A DNA stretch of 64,000 bases from Streptomyces sp. FIT100 (GCF_024584805.1 NZ_CP075715.1:4766526-4830525); one strand, 5' to 3'; positions 30,382-39,748 are shown, counted from the stretch's first letter. Numbers and translations are program-made. The notes: generated from the sequence alone by a model not told the origin.

Positions 30382-32961
30382 GTGGACGACTACGCGGGAA
30401 GGGTGCTCGCCGACCGCTACCGCCTGCCGCTGCCCCCGTCCGATGCGTACGAACTCATCGAGACACGGGCCTTCGACACCTACAGCGGCCAGGAAGTCCT
30501 CGTCAGGCAGGTGCCGTTGCCGGAGGTCGTGGACGCGGAAGTGCTCGACGCCGACGGTGGTGTCCGCGGGGTCCCCGCGCCCCGGCGGGCGCCCGGACGG
30601 GCCACGCGCCGGCCCTCGGACCCGGCGGTCCTGCGGGCCGTCGAGGCGGCCCAGGCGGCGGCCCAGATCCCTGACCACCCCCGGCTCGACCAGGTCTTCG
30701 ACGTGTTCGCGGAGGACGGTTCGCTCTGGATAGTGAGCGAACTCGTCGCCGCACGCCCGCTCGCCGCGCTGCTCGCCGAGAAGCCGCTCGACCCCTACCG
30801 GGCCGCGGAGATCGCCTCCGACGTTCTCACCGCGCTCCGCGCCCTCCATGTCCATGGCTGGACCCACCGGAACATCACGGTCCGCACGGTCCTGGTCTGC
30901 GACGACGGCCGTGTCGTCCTGACGGGCCTCGCGGCGGGCGCGGCGGAAGAGGCCCTGTGCGGGTACGCGCCGGTGCCGGACCCCGCGGACGAGGTGGTCG
31001 AGGCCGACCCGGTGGAGGCACCGGACCCGTACACGCCTCCGGCGTACGGATACGGCTTCGGCCAGGCAGCCGCCCCTGTGGACACATCCCTGGACACGTC
31101 CGTGGACACGCGAGCGGTCCGCGCGGGCGCGATCGCCGCGTACCGGGCGGGAGCGGCACGCGCCGGGGCCCGTCTGAGCGAGGACCGCCGGCAGATCGAG
31201 TCCCGCGGCACAGGCGGCACGGGTGGCACAGGCGGACAGGAGGGCTCGCACGGCGTCGAGCGACTGCACCACCCGGGTGTGGGGGACGAGCCACGGTGGT
31301 GGTCCCGGCCCACCGACGACAACGCCGACGACAACGCCGACGCCGATGCGGACGCCGCCGTGTACGAGGGCGAGGTGGACCCTGACGACCCCGCCCCGTA
31401 CCGCGCCGAGCTGGCCGGCACCTGGCGCGACGGCCCCGTCCCGGACGGCCCCGCGTCCCTCCCGGCGGGCGGTGGCCCTTCCCCGTACGGCAGGGACTCC
31501 TCCGTGGGTGCCGACGCCCTGCGCGCCGATGCCCGGCGGGCAGGGACCGGCGGCGAGGCCGGCAGGCCGGAGGTCCGAGGCCGCGGCGGGCACGGGCCCG
31601 TGCAGCTGCCCGCGCAGAGTGGTGGCCGCGGCCGGTGGGACGAGGCAGCGAGTGGCGGCAGTGGCGGTGCCGCGACCGGTACCGGCGCCGGGTACCGGGG
31701 GCCCGCCACGCCGCTCGCCGCCGAGCGGGCCCGGCAGGCGCGGATCGCCGTCGTCGGAGCGGTCACCGAGCGGTGGGCGCCCGAGCAGGCGGGACCCGTG
31801 CACGGGACCTGGCAGTTGGCGCCGCCCGTCGGCCCCGCCACCGACCTGTGGGCGCTCGGGGCGCTGCTCTACCGCGCGGTGCAGGGCCACGCCCCGTACC
31901 CGGAGGAGAGCGCCGTCGAGCTGGTCCAGCTCGTCTGCGCCGAGCCGCCCGCGTTCGCCGAGGAGTGCGGTCCACTGCGCCCCGTCGTCGAGTCCCTGCT
32001 GCGCCAGGACCCCACCGAGCGCCCGGACTTCGAGGAGCTCCGCGGCTGGCTCCGCTCCCTCGTCAGGTCCGCGCCCGAGCCCGACGCGGGCGCCGCGGTC
32101 GTGGCGTTGCCGTCCGTCGACGCCGGCAGGCTGCCCGTGGTGCGCCGTCGCGGTGAGCTCGTCCGCAGGCGCCGGGGCGGCACGGCGGCCACCGCGCACG
32201 GCCGCCACCGGCACAGGAAGTCCCGTGAGCAGCCTCGTGCGCCGCGCGAGGCCCGCCGGCCCGTCGAGTCCGGTGAGAGGAGCCCGCGCGGCGGCCCGCG
32301 CTCGCTCGGCCGTACGCTCCTCGTGCTGATCCTGCTGGCACTTGCCGCGGCGATCGCCTACGCCGTGCTGTTCATGCCCAAGGCCGGAGAGGCCGCCTCC
32401 GGGACCGGCGGCGACGGCACCGCCCCGGCCGGACGGCCGAGTGCCCCCGCCGAGGGCGCGTCCTCCGGCGGCCAGCAGCCGCAGACCTCCGCGCCCGCCG
32501 TCGACCTCGCCGACGGCTATGTGGCCCGGATCGACCCGGAGGGCTTCCGTATCGGCGTCGACAAGACGTGGCAGCGGCGGCCGGTCAACGACAGTGGCCA
32601 GGTCCGCTACATCGGCGGCGACTTCACCCTCATCGTCGTCCCGGGCCGCGACTCAGTGCGGGACCACGGTGCCGACCCGATGGCGTACCAGCGCGACAAG
32701 GAGCGCGAGCTGCAGCCCTTCCGGGACTCCTCCTGGGCGTCGTCCACGGGACTGCGCCGCATAGACGTCGGCAAACAGGCCATGGCGGAGGGCCAGTTCA
32801 CCTGGCAGGACAGCAGCGGACGCGAGGTGTACGTGCGCAACCTCGCCCTGATCGTCGCCGACCGCTACCACGTGATCCAGGTGATCGGCCCCGAGGCCGA
32901 GCGGGACAAGGTCACCGAGATCTACCAGCAGGCGACGGCGGCGTACCAGGCGGCCCGCTGA
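30382..32961 (+). CDS. Membrane pseudokinase
   Basis: An 859-residue kinase-fold protein with GTG 30382 behind GGGGAGGC. The ATP Lys is Arg42 (VLVRQV), the catalytic HRD is HRN (His162, Asn164), and the DFG is TGL at 181-183. So all three key positions are lost. A low-complexity insertion of about 250 residues separates the N-lobe from the recognisable C-lobe (ATDLWALGALLYRAVQGHAPYP). One helix (about 645-665) leads to an ectodomain like its neighbours'. I expect a scaffold or regulator of the flanking kinases. Confidence 0.88.
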   Translation: MDDYAGRVLADRYRLPLPPSDAYELIETRAFDTYSGQEVLVRQVPLPEVVDAEVLDADGGVRGVPAPRRAPGRATRRPSDPAVLRAVEAAQAAAQIPDHPRLDQVFDVFAEDGSLWIVSELVAARPLAALLAEKPLDPYRAAEIASDVLTALRALHVHGWTHRNITVRTVLVCDDGRVVLTGLAAGAAEEALCGYAPVPDPADEVVEADPVEAPDPYTPPAYGYGFGQAAAPVDTSLDTSVDTRAVRAGAIAAYRAGAARAGARLSEDRRQIESRGTGGTGGTGGQEGSHGVERLHHPGVGDEPRWWSRPTDDNADDNADADADAAVYEGEVDPDDPAPYRAELAGTWRDGPVPDGPASLPAGGGPSPYGRDSSVGADALRADARRAGTGGEAGRPEVRGRGGHGPVQLPAQSGGRGRWDEAASGGSGGAATGTGAGYRGPATPLAAERARQARIAVVGAVTERWAPEQAGPVHGTWQLAPPVGPATDLWALGALLYRAVQGHAPYPEESAVELVQLVCAEPPAFAEECGPLRPVVESLLRQDPTERPDFEELRGWLRSLVRSAPEPDAGAAVVALPSVDAGRLPVVRRRGELVRRRRGGTAATAHGRHRHRKSREQPRAPREARRPVESGERSPRGGPRSLGRTLLVLILLALAAAIAYAVLFMPKAGEAASGTGGDGTAPAGRPSAPAEGASSGGQQPQTSAPAVDLADGYVARIDPEGFRIGVDKTWQRRPVNDSGQVRYIGGDFTLIVVPGRDSVRDHGADPMAYQRDKERELQPFRDSSWASSTGLRRIDVGKQAMAEGQFTWQDSSGREVYVRNLALIVADRYHVIQVIGPEAERDKVTEIYQQATAAYQAAR

Positions 32962-32968
32962 CCACAAC

Positions 32969-33085
32969 GGCACCGCGCCGGTCGCAGCGGCACCGCGCCG
33001 GTCGCAGCGGCACCGCGCCGATCGCAGCGGCGCCCGGTCGGTCGCAGTTGGCACCGCGGCGACCGCAACGGCGCCCGGTCGACCG
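32969..33085. repeat. 20-bp tandem repeat array, about 6 units
   Basis: GGCACCGCGCCGGTCGCAGC repeats about six times, decaying toward 33085 and with one 21-base unit. It fills most of the space between the pseudokinase stop and the next kinase. Confidence 0.85.
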
Positions 33086-33198
33086 CTCCCCGCAACGACC
33101 GGGTCACGGTGCGAGTTGATGAGTGGCCCTGTGTTCCCCGTACGTACCTCCTCTCCGTAACCTGTCATTCCAAGGAACGGGGCGGGGGCACGGGGCAC

Positions 33199-34845
33199 GT
33201 GGAGAACATGCGGAGCACAGGCGCGGGACTGCTGCTGGCCGGCCGGTACCGGTTGACGGAAAGCATCGGCCGCGGCGGCATGGGCAAGGTCTGGCGCGCC
33301 CAGGACGAACTCCTGCACAGAACGGTCGCGGTCAAGGAGCTGACCGCCGGGCTGTACGTCTCCGAGGCCGACCGCACGGTCCTGCACGCCCGGACCCAGA
33401 AGGAGGCCAGGGCCGCCGCCCGGATCAGCCATCCGAACGTGGTGACCGTCCACGACGTGCTGGAGTACGACGACCGCCCGTGGATCGTCATGCAGTACGT
33501 CGACGGTCCGTCACTCGCCGACGCCGCCAAGGAGTCGGGTTCCGTCCGCCCCGCCGAAGCGGCCCGTATCGGCCTGCACGTCCTGGGCGCGCTGCGCGCC
33601 GCGCACGCCGCCGGGGTGCTCCACCGCGACGTCAAGCCCGGGAACGTGCTGCTCGCCTCCGACGGCCGCGTGCTGCTCACCGACTTCGGGATCGCCGCCA
33701 TCGAGGGCGACTCGACGATCACCAGAACCGGTGAACTCGTCGGCTCCATCGACTTCCTGGCTCCCGAGCGGGTACGCGGCGGGGACCCAGGACCCGCGTC
33801 CGACCTGTGGTCCCTGGGCGCCACGCTGTACACGGCGGTGGAGGGCACGTCCCCGTTCCGGCGTACGTCACCGCTGTCCACGATGCAGGCCGTGGTGAGC
33901 GAGGAGCCGCCGCCCGCCCGGAAGGCGGGCGTGCTCGCGCCCGTCATCACCGCCCTGCTGCGCAAGGACCCCGGGCAGCGCCCGTCGGCCGCCGAGACCG
34001 AGCGGATGCTGATGGAGGCGATGGAAGGGCGCAGCCCGCGGTCGGCGCAGGCGTACGTGCCGACGCAGACGGTGGACGCCGACGACCGGCGGGGCGCGAC
34101 GGCGCGGCTCGCGGAGCAGACACCCGTACCGGGGAGCGCACCCGGCACGGCACCGGCGGCGCCCGCCTCGTCCCGCGGGCGGAGCGGCCGTTGGCGCACG
34201 GTGCTGCTGGCCGGTGTGCTCGCCGCGGTCATCGGCTGCGGCGCGGGATACCTCGCGATGCGGTACGCGGACGGCGACGGCGGGGGCAAGAGGACCGCGA
34301 ACGAGCAGATCCCCGGCCCCGGCACGTCCACCGGCCCCGGCACGTCGACCGGGCCGGGCAGCGGCAAGAAGGGTTCCGTGCCGGACGGCTGGCGGCGGGT
34401 CACCGACCCGGAGGGCTTCAGCCTGCTCGTGCCGGAGGGCTGGCGGCGCCAACTGGACGGCAACCAGATCGACTACACACCCGACAACGGCCGTCACCGC
34501 ATCCGGATCAGCGTCGACCCGTCGCCGGACTTCGAGAACCCGTACATGCACATGCTCGATGTGGAGAAGACCGTCGAGGTGCGGCTGCCCGCGTACAAGC
34601 GGCTGACCCTGCACGCCAACACCTTCCGCGACCAGACGGAATCGGCGCTGTGGGAGTTCACCTGGACGGAGACCAAGGACCACCCGGGCAAGCGCCGCGC
34701 GATCGACCAGGTCTACTACGACGACAACGGCACCGAGTACGCGCTGTACATGTCGGGCCCGGCCGGGAACTGGCCGACGATCCGGCAGCAGTTCGACACC
34801 ATGGTCCAGAGCTGGCAGCCGCCGCCGGCGGGGGCGGACGGCTGA
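33199..34845 (+). CDS. Membrane Ser/Thr protein kinase
   Basis: A 548-residue kinase starting at GTG 33199 (ATG 33208 possible). GRGGMGKVW (residues 24-32), Lys46, HRDVKPGN (His142, Asp144) and Asp162 of DFG are all intact. One membrane helix at about 332-352 is followed by a linker and an ectodomain (DGWRRVTDPEGFSLLVPEGWRR...) like that of the neighbouring kinase and pseudokinase. The three genes lie on one strand with gaps of under 250 bases. Confidence 0.92.
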   Translation: MENMRSTGAGLLLAGRYRLTESIGRGGMGKVWRAQDELLHRTVAVKELTAGLYVSEADRTVLHARTQKEARAAARISHPNVVTVHDVLEYDDRPWIVMQYVDGPSLADAAKESGSVRPAEAARIGLHVLGALRAAHAAGVLHRDVKPGNVLLASDGRVLLTDFGIAAIEGDSTITRTGELVGSIDFLAPERVRGGDPGPASDLWSLGATLYTAVEGTSPFRRTSPLSTMQAVVSEEPPPARKAGVLAPVITALLRKDPGQRPSAAETERMLMEAMEGRSPRSAQAYVPTQTVDADDRRGATARLAEQTPVPGSAPGTAPAAPASSRGRSGRWRTVLLAGVLAAVIGCGAGYLAMRYADGDGGGKRTANEQIPGPGTSTGPGTSTGPGSGKKGSVPDGWRRVTDPEGFSLLVPEGWRRQLDGNQIDYTPDNGRHRIRISVDPSPDFENPYMHMLDVEKTVEVRLPAYKRLTLHANTFRDQTESALWEFTWTETKDHPGKRRAIDQVYYDDNGTEYALYMSGPAGNWPTIRQQFDTMVQSWQPPPAGADG

Positions 34846-34967
34846 CGGCGGACGGCTGACAGCCGAAGGCCGAAGGCCGGCGGCTCCGGGTGTCCGTGCC
34901 GGCCGAGGGCGCGGCGCGCACGGACGGCGAGGTGATCTTCACGAACGTGGTGGAGCATCCCAAGATC

Positions 34968-34995
34968 CAGGGGCTTCGCTGCTCCCAAGCCCCTG
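34968..34995 (+). terminator. Hairpin between kinase gene and aldehyde dehydrogenase gene
   Basis: CAGGGGCTT at 34968-34976 pairs with AAGCCCCTG at 34987-34995 across ten bases. It may be a terminator for the kinase cluster, though no T run follows. Confidence 0.45.
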
Positions 34996-35009
34996 ATCAG
35001 GGCTTATGT

Positions 35010-35025
35010 GCCAGTGATCACTGGC
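35010..35025. promoter_or_regulatory. Perfect 16-bp palindrome before the aldehyde dehydrogenase gene
   Basis: GCCAGTGATCACTGGC is self-complementary over all 16 bases. It sits 75 bases upstream of the start codon, a typical operator position. I do not recognise its regulator. Confidence 0.45.
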
Positions 35026-35051
35026 GTGATGTGAGGGCCTCGCGAAAAGCT

Positions 35052-35090
35052 GTTACCGACGGGTACCCAAAGGCCGGATTGCGTCATACT
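35052..35090 (+). promoter_or_regulatory. Promoter region of the aldehyde dehydrogenase gene with TACC-N4-GGTA site
   Basis: GTTACCGACGGGTACC at 35052-35067 contains the palindrome TACC-GACG-GGTA, followed by a -10-like CATACT at 35085-35090, ten bases before ATG 35100. The palindrome lies where a -35 would be and suits a TetR-type repressor. The message would be nearly leaderless. Confidence 0.4.
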
Positions 35091-35099
35091 CTCGCCCCC

Positions 35100-36713
35100 A
35101 TGACGGACTCGCAGGCCCTCGCGCCCACCCCCACGAATCCGGTCGCGGCGGCCCCCGCGGGCGCCCGGACTGCTGCCGATGTGGTCACCCCCGAGGTGGT
35201 CGCCCAGCTGACGCGCGGCGTCGTGGGCTCCGGCCGCACCGCCAACCACACCCCCTTCACCGGGGAGAAGCTGGCCGACCTGCCCGAGTCCACGCCCGAG
35301 GACGTCGCCGAGGCGTTCGCCCGCGCCCGCGCCGCCCAGCCCGCCTGGGCCGCGACCTCACCGCGCGCCCGCGCCGCCGTGCTGCTCCGCTTCCACGACC
35401 TGGTCCTGGAGCGCCAGGGCGAGGTGCTCGACCTCATCCAGCTGGAGACCGGCAAGGCCCGTCTCCACGCCCACGAAGAGGTCCTCTCCGTCGCCGTCGC
35501 CGCGCGCCACTACGGCCGCAGGGCCCCCTCGTATCTGCGGCCCAAGCGGCACACCGGCGTCGTGCCCGTCCTCACCAAGACCACCGAACTGCGCCAGCCG
35601 CGCGGCGTCGTCGGCCAGATCGCCCCCTGGAACTACCCGCTGGAGCTGTCCGTCGGCGACGCGCTCCCCGCCTTCGTCTCCGGCAACGCCGTCGTGATGA
35701 AGCCCGACACCGAGACCGCGCTGACCGCCCTGTGGGCCCGCGACCTGCTGATCGAGGCCGGACTGCCCGCCGGTGTCTTCCAGGTCGTCATCGGCGAGGG
35801 CCCGGTCGTCGGCCCCGAGGTCGTCCGGCACGCCGACTACGTCTCGTTCACCGGCTCCACCCGCACCGGCCGCGAGGTCGCCCAGGGCGCCGCCGCCCGC
35901 CTCGTCGGCGTCTCCCTCGAACTCGGCGGCAAGAACGCCATGCTGGTGCTGCATGACGCCGACGTCGACAAGGCCGCCGCCGGCGCCGTCCGCGCCTGCT
36001 TCTCCTCCGCGGGCCAGCTCTGCATCTCCATCGAGCGCCTGTACGTCCACGAGTCCGTCGCCGACGCCTTCGTCGAGCGCTTCGCGGCCCGTACGAAGGC
36101 CATGCGCCTCGGCAACTCCCTCGCGTACGGCGCCGACATGGGCTCGCTCGTCGGCGAGCGGCAGCTGGAGACGGTCAAGCGCCATGTGGAGGAGGCCGTC
36201 GCCAAGGGCGCGACGCTCGTCGCGGGCGGCGCCCACCGCACCGACATCGGCCCCCTCTTCTACGAGCCCACCATCCTCGACGGCGTCGAGGCGCCGATGG
36301 CCGTGTGCGCCGAGGAGACCTTCGGCCCCGTCGTCTCGGTCTACCGCTTCACGGACGAGGACGACGCCGTCGAGCAGGCCAACGCCACCCCGTACGGCCT
36401 CAACGCGAGCGTGTGGACCAAGGACGGCCGCCGCGGCCACGCCGTCGCCGCCCGGCTGCGCACCGGCACCGTCAACATCAACGAGGGGTACGCGCCCGCG
36501 TACGGCAGCGTGCAGTCCCCGATGGGCGGCATGAAGGACTCCGGCCTGAGCCGGCGGCACGGCTCCGAGGGGATCCTCAAGTACACCGAGGCCCAGACGG
36601 TGGCGCAGCAGCGGCTGATCCCGCTGGCCCCGTCCTTCGGCATGGACGACGCGAAGTACGCGGCGTTCATGAGCACGTCCCTGAAGGTCATGAAGGCCCT
36701 GCGGCTGCGCTGA
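35100..36713 (+). CDS. Succinate-semialdehyde dehydrogenase (NAD(P)+)
   Basis: A 537-residue aldehyde dehydrogenase of the actinobacterial GabD2 type. APWNYPLELSVGDALPAF is the cofactor-binding segment, SLELGGKNAM carries the catalytic Glu, and FSSAGQLCISIERLYVHE carries the nucleophilic Cys. It ends with PMGGMKDSGLSRRHGSEG. It has an extra N-terminus of about 35 residues before the core. It oxidises succinic semialdehyde to succinate. The GMC oxidoreductase gene starts 52 bases downstream, a pair that often occurs together. Confidence 0.9.
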   Translation: MTDSQALAPTPTNPVAAAPAGARTAADVVTPEVVAQLTRGVVGSGRTANHTPFTGEKLADLPESTPEDVAEAFARARAAQPAWAATSPRARAAVLLRFHDLVLERQGEVLDLIQLETGKARLHAHEEVLSVAVAARHYGRRAPSYLRPKRHTGVVPVLTKTTELRQPRGVVGQIAPWNYPLELSVGDALPAFVSGNAVVMKPDTETALTALWARDLLIEAGLPAGVFQVVIGEGPVVGPEVVRHADYVSFTGSTRTGREVAQGAAARLVGVSLELGGKNAMLVLHDADVDKAAAGAVRACFSSAGQLCISIERLYVHESVADAFVERFAARTKAMRLGNSLAYGADMGSLVGERQLETVKRHVEEAVAKGATLVAGGAHRTDIGPLFYEPTILDGVEAPMAVCAEETFGPVVSVYRFTDEDDAVEQANATPYGLNASVWTKDGRRGHAVAARLRTGTVNINEGYAPAYGSVQSPMGGMKDSGLSRRHGSEGILKYTEAQTVAQQRLIPLAPSFGMDDAKYAAFMSTSLKVMKALRLR

Positions 36714-36765
36714 CGCACCCACCCCGAACCCCGCACGTTCCCCAAGGATCTCGACGAGGAGAGCC

Positions 36766-38586
36766 ATGCCCGAGTCCCGGCCTGCCCAGAATGACGACTA
36801 CGACTACGACGTCATCGTGGTCGGCTCCGGCTTCGGCGGCTCCGTTTCGGCCCTCCGTCTCACCGAGAAGGGCTACCGCGTCGGCGTCCTGGAGGCGGGC
36901 CGCCGCTTCACCCGCGAGACGCTGCCCAGGAACTCCTGGGACCTGCGCAACTACCTGTGGGCCCCGGCGCTCGGGTTCTTCGGCATCCAGCGCATCCATC
37001 TCCTCGGCAACGTGATGGTGCTGGCAGGAGCGGGCGTCGGCGGCGGCTCCCTCAACTACGCGAACACGCTGTACGTCCCGCCCGCCCCGTTCTTCAACGA
37101 CCCGCAGTGGAAGGACATCACGGACTGGCAGGAGGAGCTGAGGCCGTACTACGACCAGGCGCAGCGCATGCTCGGGGTGCGGCTCAACCCCACCATGACC
37201 CCCTCCGACGTGCACCTGAAGGCGACCGCCGAGGCCATGGGCGTCGGCGACACCTTCCACATGGCCCCGGTGGGGGTCTTCTTCGGCGACGGCCGTGACG
37301 CCGTCGGCGAGGACGGGGCCGCGGCCGGGGCGGGGAACGCGAAGGCCGAGCCGGGCGCGGAGGTCCCCGACCCCTACTTCGGCGGCGCGGGCCCCTCCCG
37401 CCGCGCCTGCACCGAGTGCGGCGAGTGCATGACCGGCTGCCGCCACGGCGCCAAGAACACCCTCAACGAGAACTACCTCTACCTCGCCGAGAAGGCCGGC
37501 GCCGTCATCCACCCGATGACGTCGGTCACGGCCGTGACCGAGGACTCGCGGGGCGGCTTCGCCGTCACGACCCTGCCGAGCGACAGCAAGCGCAAGGGCC
37601 CGGGCCGTACGTTCACGGCCCGGCGGGTCGTCGTCGCGGCCGGCACGTACGGCACCCAGACGCTGCTCCACCGTATGAAGGACAGCGGGCTGCTGCCCCG
37701 GATCTCCGCGCGGCTCGGCGAGCTGACCCGCACCAACTCCGAGGCCCTCGTCGGCGCCCAGACCGACGACTGCCGCTACCGCAAGCGCCACGGCGTCGAC
37801 AAGGTCGACTTCACACGCGGGGTCGCGATCACGTCCTCGATCCACCCGGACGAGCACACCCACATCGAGCCGGTCCGCTACGGCAAGGGCTCGAACTCCA
37901 TGGGCGGCATGACCGTCCTCCAGGTCCCCTACAGCTCGCGCCGCGTCCTGGCCTGGTTGGGCAACTGCGCCCGCCACCCGTGGCTCACCGTTCGCGCGCT
38001 CTCCAACCGCCGCTGGTCGGAGCGGACCATCATCGGCCTGGTCATGCAGTCCCTGGACAACTCCCTGACCACGTACCGCAAGGAGAAGGGCCTCGGCAAG
38101 GGCCTCCTCACCGCCCGCCAGGGCCACGGCGCCCCCAACCCGGGCCAGATCCCCGAGGCCACCCGCGCCGCGACCCTCCTCGCCGAGGAGATCAACGGTT
38201 TCGCCGGCTCCAACATCGGCGAACTCATGGGTACCCCGCTCACCGCCCACTTCCTCGGCGGCTGCCCGATCGGCGCCACCGTAGAATCGGGAGTGATCGA
38301 CCCGTACCACCGCCTCTACGGCCACCCGGGCATATCGGTCGTCGACGGCGCCGCCGTCACCGCGAACCTCGGCGTCAACCCGTCCCTCACCATCACGGCC
38401 CAGGCCGAACGGGCCATGTCCTTCTGGCCCAACAACGGCGACCCCGACCCCCGCCCGCACCAGGACGCGGCGTACGCCCGCCTCTCCCCGGTCGCCCCGA
38501 AGTCCCCCTCGGTCCCGGCAGACGCCTTCGGCGCGCTGAACCTCCCGTTCCTGGGCATGCCGTCGGTCCCGCCGAAGTCCTCCTGA
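36766..38586 (+). CDS. GMC-family FAD oxidoreductase (cholesterol-oxidase-like)
   Basis: A 606-residue flavoprotein. DYDVIVVGSGFGGSVSALRLTEKGYRVGVLEAGRRF is the FAD loop; a Cys cluster CTECGECMTGCRHGAKNTLNENYLYLAEKAG near residue 210 is the hallmark of the ChoD-like subgroup. HFLGGCPIG and DPYHRLYGHPGISVVDGA near the end complete the active site. An acidic/Ala-rich insertion (about residues 178-200) is species-specific. The substrate is probably a sterol or long-chain alcohol. ATG 36766 follows GAGGAG. Confidence 0.88.
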   Translation: MPESRPAQNDDYDYDVIVVGSGFGGSVSALRLTEKGYRVGVLEAGRRFTRETLPRNSWDLRNYLWAPALGFFGIQRIHLLGNVMVLAGAGVGGGSLNYANTLYVPPAPFFNDPQWKDITDWQEELRPYYDQAQRMLGVRLNPTMTPSDVHLKATAEAMGVGDTFHMAPVGVFFGDGRDAVGEDGAAAGAGNAKAEPGAEVPDPYFGGAGPSRRACTECGECMTGCRHGAKNTLNENYLYLAEKAGAVIHPMTSVTAVTEDSRGGFAVTTLPSDSKRKGPGRTFTARRVVVAAGTYGTQTLLHRMKDSGLLPRISARLGELTRTNSEALVGAQTDDCRYRKRHGVDKVDFTRGVAITSSIHPDEHTHIEPVRYGKGSNSMGGMTVLQVPYSSRRVLAWLGNCARHPWLTVRALSNRRWSERTIIGLVMQSLDNSLTTYRKEKGLGKGLLTARQGHGAPNPGQIPEATRAATLLAEEINGFAGSNIGELMGTPLTAHFLGGCPIGATVESGVIDPYHRLYGHPGISVVDGAAVTANLGVNPSLTITAQAERAMSFWPNNGDPDPRPHQDAAYARLSPVAPKSPSVPADAFGALNLPFLGMPSVPPKSS

Positions 38587-38594
38587 CACAGGAG

Positions 38595-38635
38595 AAGGGC
38601 GCTGCACCCCCCTCCGAGTGCAGCGCCCTTCTTGC
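38595..38635. terminator. Bidirectional terminator
   Basis: AAGGGCGCTGCAC pairs perfectly with GTGCAGCGCCCTT (13 bp, ten-base loop), followed by CTTGCTCTGTT. It separates the GMC gene from the convergent LAETG protein gene. Confidence 0.93.
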
Positions 38636-38647
38636 TCTGTTGCGGTG

Positions 38648-39748
38648 TTACGCGACCGCGGCGCCCTTACGACGCTTCATCGCGAAGACGACACCGGCAC
38701 CGGCGACGATGGCGATGCCACCGGCGATACCGATGGTCGGCAGCATCGAGGAGGAACCGGTCTCGGCGAGGTTGCCGGAGACGGGGATCTCCTTGATTCC
38801 GCCCTGCGGCTTGGTGTCGGGGCCCTTGTCCCCGGGCTTCTGGTCGCCCTCGCCCGGCTTGGCCTCGCCCGGGTTCTCGTTCGACGAGCCCGGCGCCAGG
38901 ACGACGAAGTCCACGATCTGGCCCTCGTTCTCGGCGATGCACTCCTGGCCCTCGACGTCACCGAGGTAGCCGCCTGAGCCGAAGGAGTAGCTGTCCCCGG
39001 CCGGGGCGTTCTTGTCGATGGTGAGGCGGAGGTCGATCTTCACGAAGTCCTGGGACTTCATGGTCTCGACGCCCCAGAAGTAGCCGCCGGCCCAGTCCTT
39101 GTCGCCGATGCCGGCCCACTCGTTGGTGCCGGGGAGCTTGAACTCCAGGTCGACGTACTTGCTGAGGTACTTGTCCTCGTCGAGCTCGTAGTTCTCGACC
39201 TCGGCGTAGAAGGCGACCTCCTTGAGGTCGGCCTCCGACTTGTTCGTGATGGTGAGGTTGAACTCCTCCGGGGCGCTGCCCGCGACGATCTTGCCGGGCA
39301 GGCCGGAGATCTCGACGTCGAGAGCCTTCTCCTCGAAGTTCTCGTCGATCTCCTCGCAGTACGGCGGGAGCTCCTCGTCCTCGCCCGGGTCGGTGCCCTC
39401 GGCGGGGGGCTCCTCGCCCGGGTTGGTGCCCTCGGCGGGGGGCTCCTCCTCCGGGTTGGTGCCCTCGGCCGGGGTCTCCTCTTCGGGCTTGGTCTCCTCG
39501 GCCGGGGTCTCCTCCTCCGGCTTGGTCTCCTCGGCGGGAGTCTCCTCGCCCGGCTTGGTCTCCTCGGCCGGGGTCTCCTCCGCCGGGGTGGTGCCCTCGG
39601 CCGGGGTCTCCGACTCGCCCGTCGAGCCGGCGGTGGAGGTCGTGCTGGTGGTGCCGTCCGTCGCGTACGCGGCCGGAGCCGCCAGGAAGGCGGCAGGGGC
39701 TATGACAGCGGTCGCTGCGGCGACGGCCATAGCGCGGCGAAGCTTCAT
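38648..39748 (-). CDS. LAETG-anchored cell-wall protein with Glu/Thr/Pro repeats
   Basis: A 366-residue exported protein. A signal peptide (residues 1-29, ending AYA) is followed by about 110 residues of ETPAEETKPEE-type repeats of 10-11 residues. Then comes a globular domain of about 180 residues with two Cys (PPYCEE, GQECIAE). The end is LAETG at 327-331, a hydrophobic helix and KRRK: a class E sortase substrate. The repeat region is a wall-spanning stalk. No sortase lies in the window. ATG 39748 follows GAGG. Confidence 0.9.
   Translation of the reverse strand: MKLRRAMAVAAATAVIAPAAFLAAPAAYATDGTTSTTSTAGSTGESETPAEGTTPAEETPAEETKPGEETPAEETKPEEETPAEETKPEEETPAEGTNPEEEPPAEGTNPGEEPPAEGTDPGEDEELPPYCEEIDENFEEKALDVEISGLPGKIVAGSAPEEFNLTITNKSEADLKEVAFYAEVENYELDEDKYLSKYVDLEFKLPGTNEWAGIGDKDWAGGYFWGVETMKSQDFVKIDLRLTIDKNAPAGDSYSFGSGGYLGDVEGQECIAENEGQIVDFVVLAPGSSNENPGEAKPGEGDQKPGDKGPDTKPQGGIKEIPVSGNLAETGSSSMLPTIGIAGGIAIVAGAGVVFAMKRRKGAAVA

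Noticed and set aside
33001..33120. Coding sequence in the 20-bp array
   Set aside because: The repeat shifts frame each unit (20 is not a multiple of 3) and no start is evident.
34960..35030. Phage attachment site or tRNA fragment
   Set aside because: The hairpin and palindrome do not fold as a tRNA end, and no integrase or phage gene is near.
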